The notes below the pieces were generated by a model. That model was not told where the DNA came from. It searched no databases and worked only from the letters and a program-made list of their open reading frames with translations. From Bacilli bacterium (GTDB lineage: Bacteria; Bacillota_I; Bacilli_A; RFN20; CAG-826), in the NCBI GenBank assembly GCA_024408565.1, contig JAKSUW010000008.1, forward strand, positions 1 to 37,901: DNA of 37,901 bases, read 5' to 3'. Every line of letters begins with the position of its first letter. Positions within the stretch are counted from its first letter, which is position 1. Positions 17,414 to 25,504 of this stretch are shown piece by piece. The translations under genes were made by a program, and so were the position numbers.

Positions 17414-18554
17414 GTTTCTTCTTATCAATTACTTCAAAGAACATCTTTTCCATTTGTTCCATGCAATATTCGCGGTCCATCTTTTTAATAAAGTCACGAT
17501 AGAGCAAGGCGTTTTCCGCTTTTTCTTTGGGATGGTCAAACCAGTAATCGATCTTACTCGCTAAATCTTTCGCGTCATTGGCCTTAAATAAATTATGCGG
17601 CGTTAATGCAAAATTTTTGGTCGCGCAGCGTTCCCCATTACTCACGACTGGAACAAGTCCTCCCGCAATTGCTTCAAGCGCGGATATTCCTTCAATCTCA
17701 ATATTTGAAGGGTGAACATATAAATCGCACATCCGAATCGTCCCCACAATTTGTCGATGATCAAAGAATTGGAAAATCGGTGGATATTTTAATCCTTCTT
17801 TTTTCGCAAGTTTTTTAAGTGCCTTTTCTTGGGGCCCACGACCCGCAAAGATTAATTGGATTTTGTCGCGATATTTTGAATATTTCAGCGCGCGAATTAA
17901 AACGCGGTGCGCTTTTTCTTTACAATATCGACCTGAGAACAAAATTAAATAACGATCTTTTAAATAATCAGGCCGTTCCACTGGTTTTGGATAAAAGTCT
18001 TTACTAATCCCGTTACTAATAATGTAACCCACCGTTTCAAAACCAATGTTTTTCTCAAATTCGTCTTTAATAAATTGGCTCGGATAGTGAATCGCATCTA
18101 GCATCGAATACATTCTTTTAAAGAAGTAACGATAAACTGCCCAGTTGGCAAGGCGAACATTTTGCACAAAGAAATGGGAAGTAAAGTTTTCGGCTTGGAC
18201 ATGGAATCCCGCCGTACAAGGAATGTTATAACGTTTACAAATATAAGCGCTCCGTTTGCCTAAACCAAACGGCATCATAATATGCACAATGTCGGAACCC
18301 TTAATCGCCCGCATTAAAATCATGTCATCTCGTTTCGAAATCTTCACGCCGTTATTTTCAACATAACCATTAAAGATACCAAAATCACGGGTGGGTACCA
18401 CGTAAAAACCTTTCTTCATTTTTTTATCTTGGTCGGGGCAGACGACGTGCACCTGGTGACCTTTTTTTAACATGAAGTTAATCAAGTTATAAGCCGCGAT
18501 GCTCGTGCCGTTATTCGGGTCACCTAAGACATCGCAAACGATGGTAATCTTCAT
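17394..18554 (-). CDS. Family 4 glycosyltransferase, probable glycolipid synthase
   Basis: A 386-residue GT-B enzyme. The N-terminal domain has DPNNGTSIAAYNLINFMLKK (acceptor side). The C-terminal nucleotide-sugar domain has LFSGRYCKEKAH, then IFAGRGPQ and the EX7E motif in EIEGISALEA. The overall form resembles diacylglycerol glucosyltransferases of Firmicutes and Acholeplasma. With the overlapping acyltransferase gene it suggests synthesis of a membrane glycolipid; the exact sugar and acceptor are not determined. The start is MKITIVCD at 18554. Longer in-frame ATGs lie within or before the promoter. The -10 box ends 7 bases upstream with no SD, implying a leaderless mRNA. Confidence 0.85.
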   Translation of the reverse strand: MKITIVCDVLGDPNNGTSIAAYNLINFMLKKGHQVHVVCPDQDKKMKKGFYVVPTRDFGIFNGYVENNGVKISKRDDMILMRAIKGSDIVHIMMPFGLGKRSAYICKRYNIPCTAGFHVQAENFTSHFFVQNVRLANWAVYRYFFKRMYSMLDAIHYPSQFIKDEFEKNIGFETVGYIISNGISKDFYPKPVERPDYLKDRYLILFSGRYCKEKAHRVLIRALKYSKYRDKIQLIFAGRGPQEKALKKLAKKEGLKYPPIFQFFDHRQIVGTIRMCDLYVHPSNIEIEGISALEAIAGGLVPVVSNGERCATKNFALTPHNLFKANDAKDLASKIDYWFDHPKEKAENALLYRDFIKKMDREYCMEQMEKMFFEVIDKKKHDQKQR

Positions 18555-18561
18555 AGTAAGC

Positions 18562-18570
18562 ATTTTATCA
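18562..18570 (-). promoter_or_regulatory. Extended -10 promoter of the glycosyltransferase gene, leaderless
   Basis: TGATAAAAT on the minus strand (-10 box 18562-18567), 7 bases from the ATG at 18554, so transcription should begin at the start codon. It overlaps the palindrome at 18563-18582. Confidence 0.6.
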
Positions 18571-18582
18571 TAAATGATAAAA
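18563..18582. promoter_or_regulatory. Perfect inverted repeat, candidate operator between divergent genes
   Basis: Arms TTTTATCAT and ATGATAAAA with a 2-base centre. It covers the -10 and spacer of the glycosyltransferase promoter and lies about 35 bases upstream of the araA -10 box, a position suited to control of one or both units. It does not resemble the Bacillus AraR operator. Confidence 0.5.
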
Positions 18583-18615
18583 GAAAGATAAGAGAATAAA
18601 CAAAAAGAAATGTTG

Positions 18616-18621
18616 TAAAAT
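18616..18621 (+). promoter_or_regulatory. Probable -10 box of the ara operon
   Basis: TAAAAT, 20 bases before the araA ATG, with GAGG at 18631-18634 as SD. No good -35 box, which could mean the promoter needs an activator. Confidence 0.45.
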
Positions 18622-18641
18622 ATCGGTAGCGAGGTTTTCTT

Positions 18642-20111
18642 ATGGCAAAACAAGAATTCTGGTTTATTGTTGGTAGTCAACATTTATACGGCGAAGCGGT
18701 TTTAAAAACCGTCGAAAAACGCGCCCAAGAAATGGCGAAAATGATTAATACTTATCGTGAACTTCCCGCTCACTTCGTGTTTAAAACCGTTGTGAAAACT
18801 AGCGATGACGCAACCAAAATTATTAAAGAAGCTAACTACGATGATAATTGTTTAGGAATCGTTACTTGGTGTCATACTTTTTCTCCAAGTAAAATGTGGA
18901 TTAATGGCCTTAAACTTTTACAAAAGCCGTGGTGTCATTTAGCCACTCAATATAATCAAGAAATTCCTAATCAAGAAATTGATATGGATTTTATGAATTT
19001 AAACCAAGCCGCGCATGGTGACCGTGAACACGGTTTTATTGGCGCACGCTTAAGAATTAATCACAAAGTGATTATGGGTTATTGGAAAGATAAAAATGTT
19101 CTTCATGAATTAAGTCATTGGATGCGCAGTGCGATTGGTTATCACGAATCGAGTCAACTTCGCGTGATGCGTTTTGGCGATAATATGCGTAATGTCGCGG
19201 TAACTGAAGGCGATAAAGTGGAAGCCCAAATTAAGTTAGGTTGGGAAGTGAACACTTGGGCAGTTGGTGACTTAGTAAAAGAGATGAAAAAGGTCAAGAA
19301 AAATGAAATTGATGCTTTAATGAAAATCTATCAACATAATTACGATATTAAAACGAAGCATCTTGATTTAGTCCGCTACCAAGCGCTCGAAGAAATCGCG
19401 ATGAAAAAGATGCTTGAACGTGAACATTGTTTAGCCTTCACAAATACTTTCGAAGATTTATACGGTATGGAACAATTACCCGGCCTAGCTACTCAACATT
19501 TAATGAGTTTAGGTTATGGCTATGGTGGCGAAGGCGATTGGAAAGTAAGTGCCTTGACCCACATTATTAAAAAGATGACGGAAGGCATGGGTGGTGGCAC
19601 TTCCTTTATGGAAGACTACACTTATAACTTAGTAAAAGGTAAAGAGTTTTCGCTTGGTGCGCATATGTTAGAAGTGTGCCCGAGTCTTGCTAGTCAAAGG
19701 CCACGCATTGAGACTCATCACCTTGGCATTGGTATGAACCAAAAAGATCCGGCGCGTTTAGTTTTCGCGGGTAAACCTGGTAAGGCCACTGTCACAAGTC
19801 TTATTGATATGGGCGGACGGTTACGGATGATTGTCCAAGATATTGAAGTCGTGAAATCACCTTATTCAATGCCTAATCTACCAACTGCGCGTGTTTTATG
19901 GAAGGCGTATCCAAGCTTACAAGAAGGCGCTAAACTTTGGATTATGGCCGGTGGCGCTCACCACACAGTGCTTAGTATGGATGCGACTCCTACGATGTTA
20001 AAAGATTTAGCTTCGATGTGGGGAATTGAATTTGTCCATATTAGTAAAGACACCACCGCTAGCCAATTAAAAGCCGAACTTGATTTATACGATTTAGCGT
20101 GGAGACGATAA
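18642..20111 (+). CDS. araA: L-arabinose isomerase
   Basis: AraA interconverts L-arabinose and L-ribulose. The 489-residue protein matches the family in length and motifs: EFWFIVGSQHLYGEAVL at the start, CHTFSPSKMWI, the metal/substrate region GMGGGTSFMEDYTY, and LGAHMLEVCPSL. The C-terminus has AGGAHHTVLS. It is the first gene of araA-araB-araD, overlapping araB by one base (TAATG). No sugar transporter or regulator gene accompanies it here. Confidence 0.97.
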   Translation: MAKQEFWFIVGSQHLYGEAVLKTVEKRAQEMAKMINTYRELPAHFVFKTVVKTSDDATKIIKEANYDDNCLGIVTWCHTFSPSKMWINGLKLLQKPWCHLATQYNQEIPNQEIDMDFMNLNQAAHGDREHGFIGARLRINHKVIMGYWKDKNVLHELSHWMRSAIGYHESSQLRVMRFGDNMRNVAVTEGDKVEAQIKLGWEVNTWAVGDLVKEMKKVKKNEIDALMKIYQHNYDIKTKHLDLVRYQALEEIAMKKMLEREHCLAFTNTFEDLYGMEQLPGLATQHLMSLGYGYGGEGDWKVSALTHIIKKMTEGMGGGTSFMEDYTYNLVKGKEFSLGAHMLEVCPSLASQRPRIETHHLGIGMNQKDPARLVFAGKPGKATVTSLIDMGGRLRMIVQDIEVVKSPYSMPNLPTARVLWKAYPSLQEGAKLWIMAGGAHHTVLSMDATPTMLKDLASMWGIEFVHISKDTTASQLKAELDLYDLAWRR

Positions 20112-21655
20112 TGAAATATTCGCTTGGTCTAGAACTTGGTAGCACCCGGATCAAAGCCGTTTTAATTGATGAACGGGCACACGTAATCGCTAATGGCGAA
20201 TACGCGTGGGAGAATCAATTTAAAAATGGTTACTGGACCTATGATTTACTTGATGCCGAAAAGGGTGTAAAAACCTGTATTAAAAACCTCGTAAAAAAAT
20301 ATCAAAAAGTCACGAAGAAAACTTTTCCTGCCATTGCTTCAATGGGCGTCAGCGCCATGATGCATGGCTATCTCGCGTTTGATAAAAACGATCGCTTGTT
20401 AGCGCCTTTCCGCACTTGGCGGAACACTACGACAAGTAAAGCGAGTGAAGCGTTAACTAAACTTTTTAATTTTAATATTCCTCAACGTTGGAGTATTGCG
20501 CATTTATACCAAGCGATTTTAAATCACGAAAAACATATTAACCAAATTGCCTATATCACGACCCTTGCTGGTTATGTCCACTATCGCCTCACAGGCGAAC
20601 ATAGTGTGGGTATTGGTGATGCGAGCGGTATCTTCCCGATTGATAGTAAGATTAATGACTATAACCAATCGATGGTGAAAAAATTTAATCACCTTATTAA
20701 AGGCAAAGTAAAATGGCAATTACTTGATGTCTTACCAAAGGTAAAAGTGGCAGGCGAAAAAGCGGGTTATGTTAGTAAAGCCGGCTTAAAATATTTAGGT
20801 TTAACTAATCAAAAAAATATTCTCATGTGTCCCGCGGAAGGCGATGCGGGAACTGGAATGGTTGCCACTAATAGTGTTCGTTTAGGTACTGGTAATGTGA
20901 GTGCGGGCACAAGCGACTTCGCCATGATTGTTACTAATAAAAAACTAGATGTTCACCCGGAAATCGATATGGTCACCACACCAAGCGGTTTACCCGTCGC
21001 GATGGTTCATTGTAATAACTGCACAAGTGATATTAACGCGTGGGTTAATCTTTTTAGCGAAGTCTTAAAACTTAATAACAAAAACGTTCCTACTAGTGAA
21101 CTGTTTACTAAATTATTTAATCTCTCGTTAAAGGGCGAAAAAGACGCTGGTGATTTAACTAGCTTTAATTACTTTTCGGGTGAAGGCGTAACTAACCTTA
21201 ACGCTGGTAAGCCTTTACTTATCCGGGAAGTAAATGCGCGTTTTACACTCGCGAACTTTATGAAGATGAACATTATGTCGAGTCTTGCCACTTTAAAGCT
21301 TGGGCTTGATATTTTAACGAAAAATGAACACGTCACGATTAAACAAATCTATGGTCACGGCGGTTTATTTAAAACACCCAAGGTTGGCCAATTAATGTTA
21401 AGCGCCGCGATTAACGCACCCGTAAGCGTGTTTACAACTAGTGGCGAAGGTGGTCCCTATGGTATGGCCATCTTAGCTAGTTATTTAATTAACCATCGTC
21501 CGCACGAAAGTTTAGAGAACTATTTAGTGGATCATATTTTTAAAGGTAGTAAAGTTACCACTTTAAAAGCGACAGCCGCGGATGTTAAGGGTTTTAATCA
21601 ATACATTAAACGTTATCAAAAATATTTAGCGGTTGAGAAAGAGGCCATTAAATAA
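20111..21655 (+). CDS. araB: FGGY carbohydrate kinase, probable ribulokinase
   Basis: A 514-residue FGGY-family kinase, starting MKYSLGLELGSTRIKAVLID (phosphate-binding loop). It continues with MGVSAMMHGYLAFD, GIGDASGIFPID, a CPAEGDAGTGMVATNS region and a C-terminal GEGGPYGMAILASY. Position between araA and araD makes it the kinase forming L-ribulose 5-phosphate. It is not the classical enteric AraB sequence type and looks closer to the kinases of Bacteroides or Clostridium arabinose operons, so the assignment leans on context. The start at 20111 overlaps the araA stop and has GGAGA just upstream. Confidence 0.85.
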   Translation: MKYSLGLELGSTRIKAVLIDERAHVIANGEYAWENQFKNGYWTYDLLDAEKGVKTCIKNLVKKYQKVTKKTFPAIASMGVSAMMHGYLAFDKNDRLLAPFRTWRNTTTSKASEALTKLFNFNIPQRWSIAHLYQAILNHEKHINQIAYITTLAGYVHYRLTGEHSVGIGDASGIFPIDSKINDYNQSMVKKFNHLIKGKVKWQLLDVLPKVKVAGEKAGYVSKAGLKYLGLTNQKNILMCPAEGDAGTGMVATNSVRLGTGNVSAGTSDFAMIVTNKKLDVHPEIDMVTTPSGLPVAMVHCNNCTSDINAWVNLFSEVLKLNNKNVPTSELFTKLFNLSLKGEKDAGDLTSFNYFSGEGVTNLNAGKPLLIREVNARFTLANFMKMNIMSSLATLKLGLDILTKNEHVTIKQIYGHGGLFKTPKVGQLMLSAAINAPVSVFTTSGEGGPYGMAILASYLINHRPHESLENYLVDHIFKGSKVTTLKATAADVKGFNQYIKRYQKYLAVEKEAIK

Positions 21656-21665
21656 GGAGAAAATT

Positions 21666-22361
21666 ATGGATCTAAAGAAACTCAAAGAAATCGTTTATCA
21701 AGAAAACCTTAATCTTGTTAAGCACGATTTAGTCGTGTTAACTTGGGGCAATGTTAGTGCGGTCGATCGCAAAAAAGGCATTATGGTTATTAAGCCCTCT
21801 GGTGTTAGTTACGAAAAAATGAAAGCGACTGACATGGTCGTTGTTTCGTTAAAAACCGGCAAGACAATTAATAGTCATTATCGTCCTAGTAGCGACACCC
21901 CCACTCATCTTGAACTTTATCGTAAGTTCCCGCATATCGGTGGTATTGTCCATACGCATTCACCATTTGCCACCGCGTTTGCGCAAGCGGGGCTTGATAT
22001 CGTGCCGCTTGGTACGACGCACGCCGACACCTTTTATGGCGCCATTCCTTGCATCAAAAAACTTAGCAAACAAGCGATTCAAAAAGATTACGAATTAAAT
22101 ACTGGCAAAGCCATCGTTAACGCTTTTAAGAAATTAGATTATGAAGCGATGCCCGCTGCTCTTTTACAATCGCATGGTCCGTTTGCCTGGGGTCAAAATG
22201 CCCACGAAGCCGTGAAAAACGCGGTCACGCTTGAAGCTGTGGCCAAGATGGCGTTTATTACTTTAAGAGTTAATCCGAAAACACCAAAAATTGATCAATA
22301 TTTAAGTGATAAACATTATCAACGTAAGCATGGGAAAAATGCTTACTATGGGCAAAAGTAA
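21666..22361 (+). CDS. araD: L-ribulose-5-phosphate 4-epimerase
   Basis: A 231-residue class II aldolase/epimerase that makes D-xylulose 5-phosphate for the pentose phosphate or phosphoketolase route. Motifs: LTWGNVSAVDR, IKPSGVSYEKM, SSDTPTHLELYRKFP, and the zinc histidines in HTHSPFATAFAQAG, followed by TTHADTFYG and QSHGPFAWG. The start at 21666 follows AAGGAG, 10 bases after araB. It ends the operon, 5 bases from the convergent plsC gene. Confidence 0.97.
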   Translation: MDLKKLKEIVYQENLNLVKHDLVVLTWGNVSAVDRKKGIMVIKPSGVSYEKMKATDMVVVSLKTGKTINSHYRPSSDTPTHLELYRKFPHIGGIVHTHSPFATAFAQAGLDIVPLGTTHADTFYGAIPCIKKLSKQAIQKDYELNTGKAIVNAFKKLDYEAMPAALLQSHGPFAWGQNAHEAVKNAVTLEAVAKMAFITLRVNPKTPKIDQYLSDKHYQRKHGKNAYYGQK

Positions 22362-22366
22362 TTAAT

Positions 22367-23125
22367 TTATTCTAAAAGATACTTTTTATTTTCTTGGTCA
22401 ATTTTAACCAACATCTTATTCGTTTCTTTTTGAATCATCGGCATCACTTCAGTTGTCTTTTTACTCAGTAAATCTTTGTTTTTAATGGGCGGGAAGAAAT
22501 GGAAAACAATCGGTTTTTTCTTATGATTAACCGGTGCGTCAAAAATCGTTTCGGTACCAAGATGCGCTGCGTAAACCACATCAACATTTGCCCAATACGC
22601 CAATTTTAATGAGCCGTCTTTATACGGCAAAGTCGCACATTGTTCATGTTGTTTCATTCGCGTTCCTTCGGGGAAAATGAAATAAGCAAGATCGCCTTTC
22701 TTTAATCGCTCGGCGATTTCTTTGAATAAACGAATTTGACCTAAAAGGTCTTCGCGGTCAATAAAACGACCGTCAATGCTTTTAAAAACGCGGCCAACAA
22801 ACGGAATCTTCTCCACTTCTTTTTTGGCAATAAAACTCACAGGGAAATTACTGATGTACGCTAAGAAAAATGGATCAAGATAATAACGGTGATTCGCGAC
22901 GCCTAAAAACGGATGGTCATATTGTTTAAGATATTCACCATTTTGCACAAATAGATTAGGATGCGCAATTTTCATCGCGTAGTTCGCCAGTTTTTTAAAG
23001 CGTGCATAACGTTTTGCAAACGGATATTTTTCCGGATGACGCGAGTAACGTAAAATCCAAGCAAAATAACAATAAATGAGATAAGGACCAAGCCGGATGT
23101 AGTCAACGATTGAACGGATTTTCAT
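22367..23125 (-). CDS. plsC: 1-acylglycerol-3-phosphate acyltransferase (PlsC family)
   Basis: A 252-residue acyltransferase that makes phosphatidic acid from lysophosphatidic acid. It has the catalytic HX4D in NHRYYLD (His79, Asp84) and the FPEGTR motif (151-156). A hydrophobic segment near residues 12-27 anchors it to the membrane. It overlaps the pullulanase gene by four bases (ATGA) and is last in the operon. Unlike the acyltransferase at 16598 it has fully canonical motifs, so the window encodes two different enzymes of this class. Confidence 0.92.
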   Translation of the reverse strand: MKIRSIVDYIRLGPYLIYCYFAWILRYSRHPEKYPFAKRYARFKKLANYAMKIAHPNLFVQNGEYLKQYDHPFLGVANHRYYLDPFFLAYISNFPVSFIAKKEVEKIPFVGRVFKSIDGRFIDREDLLGQIRLFKEIAERLKKGDLAYFIFPEGTRMKQHEQCATLPYKDGSLKLAYWANVDVVYAAHLGTETIFDAPVNHKKKPIVFHFFPPIKNKDLLSKKTTEVMPMIQKETNKMLVKIDQENKKYLLE

Positions 23126-25191
23126 ACTTTATTTCCCTTTTCGACAAGAATGCTCATCGGTGGAACAATCGTAATTTTATTGTTCTCCTTATATTCTAAA
23201 CGAAGTAAACTTGGATTAATAAAAATCTTCGCGAGGTGATAATCACGCTCACGATAAAAATAAGTTTTCGCGGTCAACAATATACCACCGTTATCAACAT
23301 CATAAATACTGACATTATTATTAATCGCTTTATTGTTATTGCTGTGATAGATTTGTAAATTCTTACGAATCATAACATCGCGCTTAAAGGTCTCAAGTAG
23401 TGACATCCGCTCTTTTAATAAAGCGTAATTAAACATATTGACTTTGTCGCCTGAACGGTATGAATTCCCATCGCCGCCTTTTGATAACCCAATTTCTTGT
23501 CCGGCGTGGAAGAAAGGAATCCCAAAAGAGAAAAGTACTAAACTATTCACAAACGAGACACGTTGTAATTTATCCGCCGGCGTATCGTTTGGCCGCAAAA
23601 TTTGAATCTTATCAAATAGTGTGTTGTTATCGTGACATTCAACATAGTTGACCGTCCGATCAACGCTATTAAAACGTGACCCGTGGCCAAGTAAATTAAA
23701 GGTGGAACCAGTGCCGACTTCTTTAAAGCCTTGACGGTACACTACGTTATCTAAGCCAAATCCCACTTCTTTATTATGAAGATTACCAATCACCGTATCG
23801 CGGTACCAATCGTTAAAGAAAGCGATATTAGGCATTTTTAAATAATTATCCGAATTAGCTAAGGTTAAATTATCACCGCTAATCATATTCCAACCTTCGC
23901 CATAAAGAATGATATTGGGATTAATGCGTTTTAATTCTTCGCGTAATTTATTAATCGTCTCCGCATCAATTAAACCCATTAAGTCAAAACGGCAACCATC
24001 AATGTGATAATAACTTGCCCACCATTTACACGCGTCGATAATCATCTTACGCACCATTAAGCGTTCCGTTGCTAAATCATTGCCACATCCGCTCGCGTTA
24101 AAGAAATTACCATCTTTAAGTCGCCGGAAATAATAATTGGGTACGACGGCTTCAAACGGAGAGTAAAGATGTTCATAAACGTGATTAAACACCACATCCA
24201 TCACCACCCGAATTCCGCGGTTATGAACTTTGCTTATTAATGTTAATAAATCTTCAATCCGACTCGCGGGATCATTTGGCTTAGAAGCGTAACTACCTTC
24301 AGGTACAAAATATTGAATTGGGTCATAGCCCCAGTTATAGGTTTCTTGTGGATGCGCTTCGTCGGTAGTAGCAAAATCATAGATGGGTAAAAGTTGTAAA
24401 TGCGTAATGCCTAACGAGGCAATATAATCTAAACCAACTGGTAAGCCGTCTTTATTAACTCGTTTCTCTTCCGCTAAACCAAGAAACTTTCCTTTATTCT
24501 TAATGTTAGTCGATGGATCAACGGTTAGATCACGCACACTGCCTTCATAAATAATCGCGTCAAGATAAGAATTCATTTTGGTTAATTTTTTATCGTTCAT
24601 ATTCCGCTCATACGCGTTTAAATCCAAAATCACACTGGCCCCAGAATTAATCGTCGACGCTTTTGCGTAGGGGTCAATCGTTTTAGTGGTAACCCCACTA
24701 TTAGTTACATAATAAACATACGTGTGGCCTTTTAAATTTTTATTAAGGGTTAAACGATAGACGCCGTGCTTATCGCGTTTAAGTGGATAATAATCTTTTT
24801 CATCTAAAGCTAAGATAACTGAACTTGCTAAAGGTGCCCAAAGGGCAAACTTACATGAACGGTGCGAATAAGTCACGCCTAAATCATCGCCGTTATAATA
24901 AAAACGGGTGTCAAAATCGGGTAATAACGCGAGCGGATTAACGTTTAAAACGCAAGTGCCGATATTGGTAACGGCAATATGATATTCAAAGCCGAGCTCT
25001 AATTCGTAATTAAGTTTAAACTCATAAACATGAACCGTCTCTTTCTTATCGATACTCGTGGGATCAATCCGATGCCGATGATTAATATCAGTCACCAAAA
25101 TAAAAACGTAATTCGCGTTTTTGTGGGGATTAGTGATGGTCACACGAATATTATCAAAATTAGTTAGTTCAGCCGTTACAATTGGATTCAT
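23122..25191 (-). CDS. pulA: Type I pullulanase (GH13), cytoplasmic
   Basis: Debranches alpha-1,6 links in glycogen, pullulan or limit dextrins. The 689-residue protein has no signal peptide, so it acts inside the cell. An N-terminal carbohydrate-type domain and a CBM48-like domain (about 95-190) precede the barrel. The pullulanase signature YNWGYDP is at 285-291. Catalytic residues are the nucleophile Asp403 in GCRFDLMG, acid/base Glu432 in LYGEGW, and the third Asp in VECHDN. It overlaps acpS and plsC by four bases each. No transporter for the oligosaccharides is nearby. Confidence 0.94.
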   Translation of the reverse strand: MNPIVTAELTNFDNIRVTITNPHKNANYVFILVTDINHRHRIDPTSIDKKETVHVYEFKLNYELELGFEYHIAVTNIGTCVLNVNPLALLPDFDTRFYYNGDDLGVTYSHRSCKFALWAPLASSVILALDEKDYYPLKRDKHGVYRLTLNKNLKGHTYVYYVTNSGVTTKTIDPYAKASTINSGASVILDLNAYERNMNDKKLTKMNSYLDAIIYEGSVRDLTVDPSTNIKNKGKFLGLAEEKRVNKDGLPVGLDYIASLGITHLQLLPIYDFATTDEAHPQETYNWGYDPIQYFVPEGSYASKPNDPASRIEDLLTLISKVHNRGIRVVMDVVFNHVYEHLYSPFEAVVPNYYFRRLKDGNFFNASGCGNDLATERLMVRKMIIDACKWWASYYHIDGCRFDLMGLIDAETINKLREELKRINPNIILYGEGWNMISGDNLTLANSDNYLKMPNIAFFNDWYRDTVIGNLHNKEVGFGLDNVVYRQGFKEVGTGSTFNLLGHGSRFNSVDRTVNYVECHDNNTLFDKIQILRPNDTPADKLQRVSFVNSLVLFSFGIPFFHAGQEIGLSKGGDGNSYRSGDKVNMFNYALLKERMSLLETFKRDVMIRKNLQIYHSNNNKAINNNVSIYDVDNGGILLTAKTYFYRERDYHLAKIFINPSLLRLEYKENNKITIVPPMSILVEKGNKV

Positions 25192-25502
25192 AAACTCACC
25201 ACCGCAATCGCGTAATCACCATCGTGAGCGATGCTCACCGTAAATTTCTCACCCTGATAAACAATAACCGGTGCACCGGAACGTTGATATAACACCTTAA
25301 TTTCGTTTAATTTAATTCCGCTTGTTATGCCACAATGTTTAGCTTTAAGAAACGCTTCTTTCGCGGCAAAGCGACCAGCCAAGAATTCTTGAGGTTTCCT
25401 CGCTTTTTTATAAAGCGCTAATTCTTCTTTTGCCAGAATTTTTTTGGCAAGCGTTGACGCGTTCTTCACGCGTGATATTTTCACGATATCAATTCCAAGC
25501 AT
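25188..25502 (-). CDS. acpS: Holo-[acyl-carrier-protein] synthase
   Basis: AcpS transfers phosphopantetheine from CoA to acyl carrier protein, activating fatty-acid synthesis. The 104-residue protein has the Mg-binding GIDIV (Asp5) and GRFAAKEAFLKA (Glu49). The start at 25502 has GGAG, 2 bases after ftsK, and it overlaps the pullulanase gene. With plsC in the same operon it links the transcript to membrane-lipid synthesis. Confidence 0.95.
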   Translation of the reverse strand: MLGIDIVKISRVKNASTLAKKILAKEELALYKKARKPQEFLAGRFAAKEAFLKAKHCGITSGIKLNEIKVLYQRSGAPVIVYQGEKFTVSIAHDGDYAIAVVSL

Positions 25503-25504
25503 TC

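Noticed and set aside
17078-17488. A 136-codon plus-strand frame across the acyltransferase and glycosyltransferase genes
   Set aside because: Antisense shadow of two well-supported overlapping genes; composition is typical of reverse-strand translation.
22354-22386. A bidirectional terminator between araD and plsC
   Set aside because: Only AAAAGTA/TACTTTT with a long loop and an AAAAG/CTTTT mini-hairpin are present; both are too weak to call.
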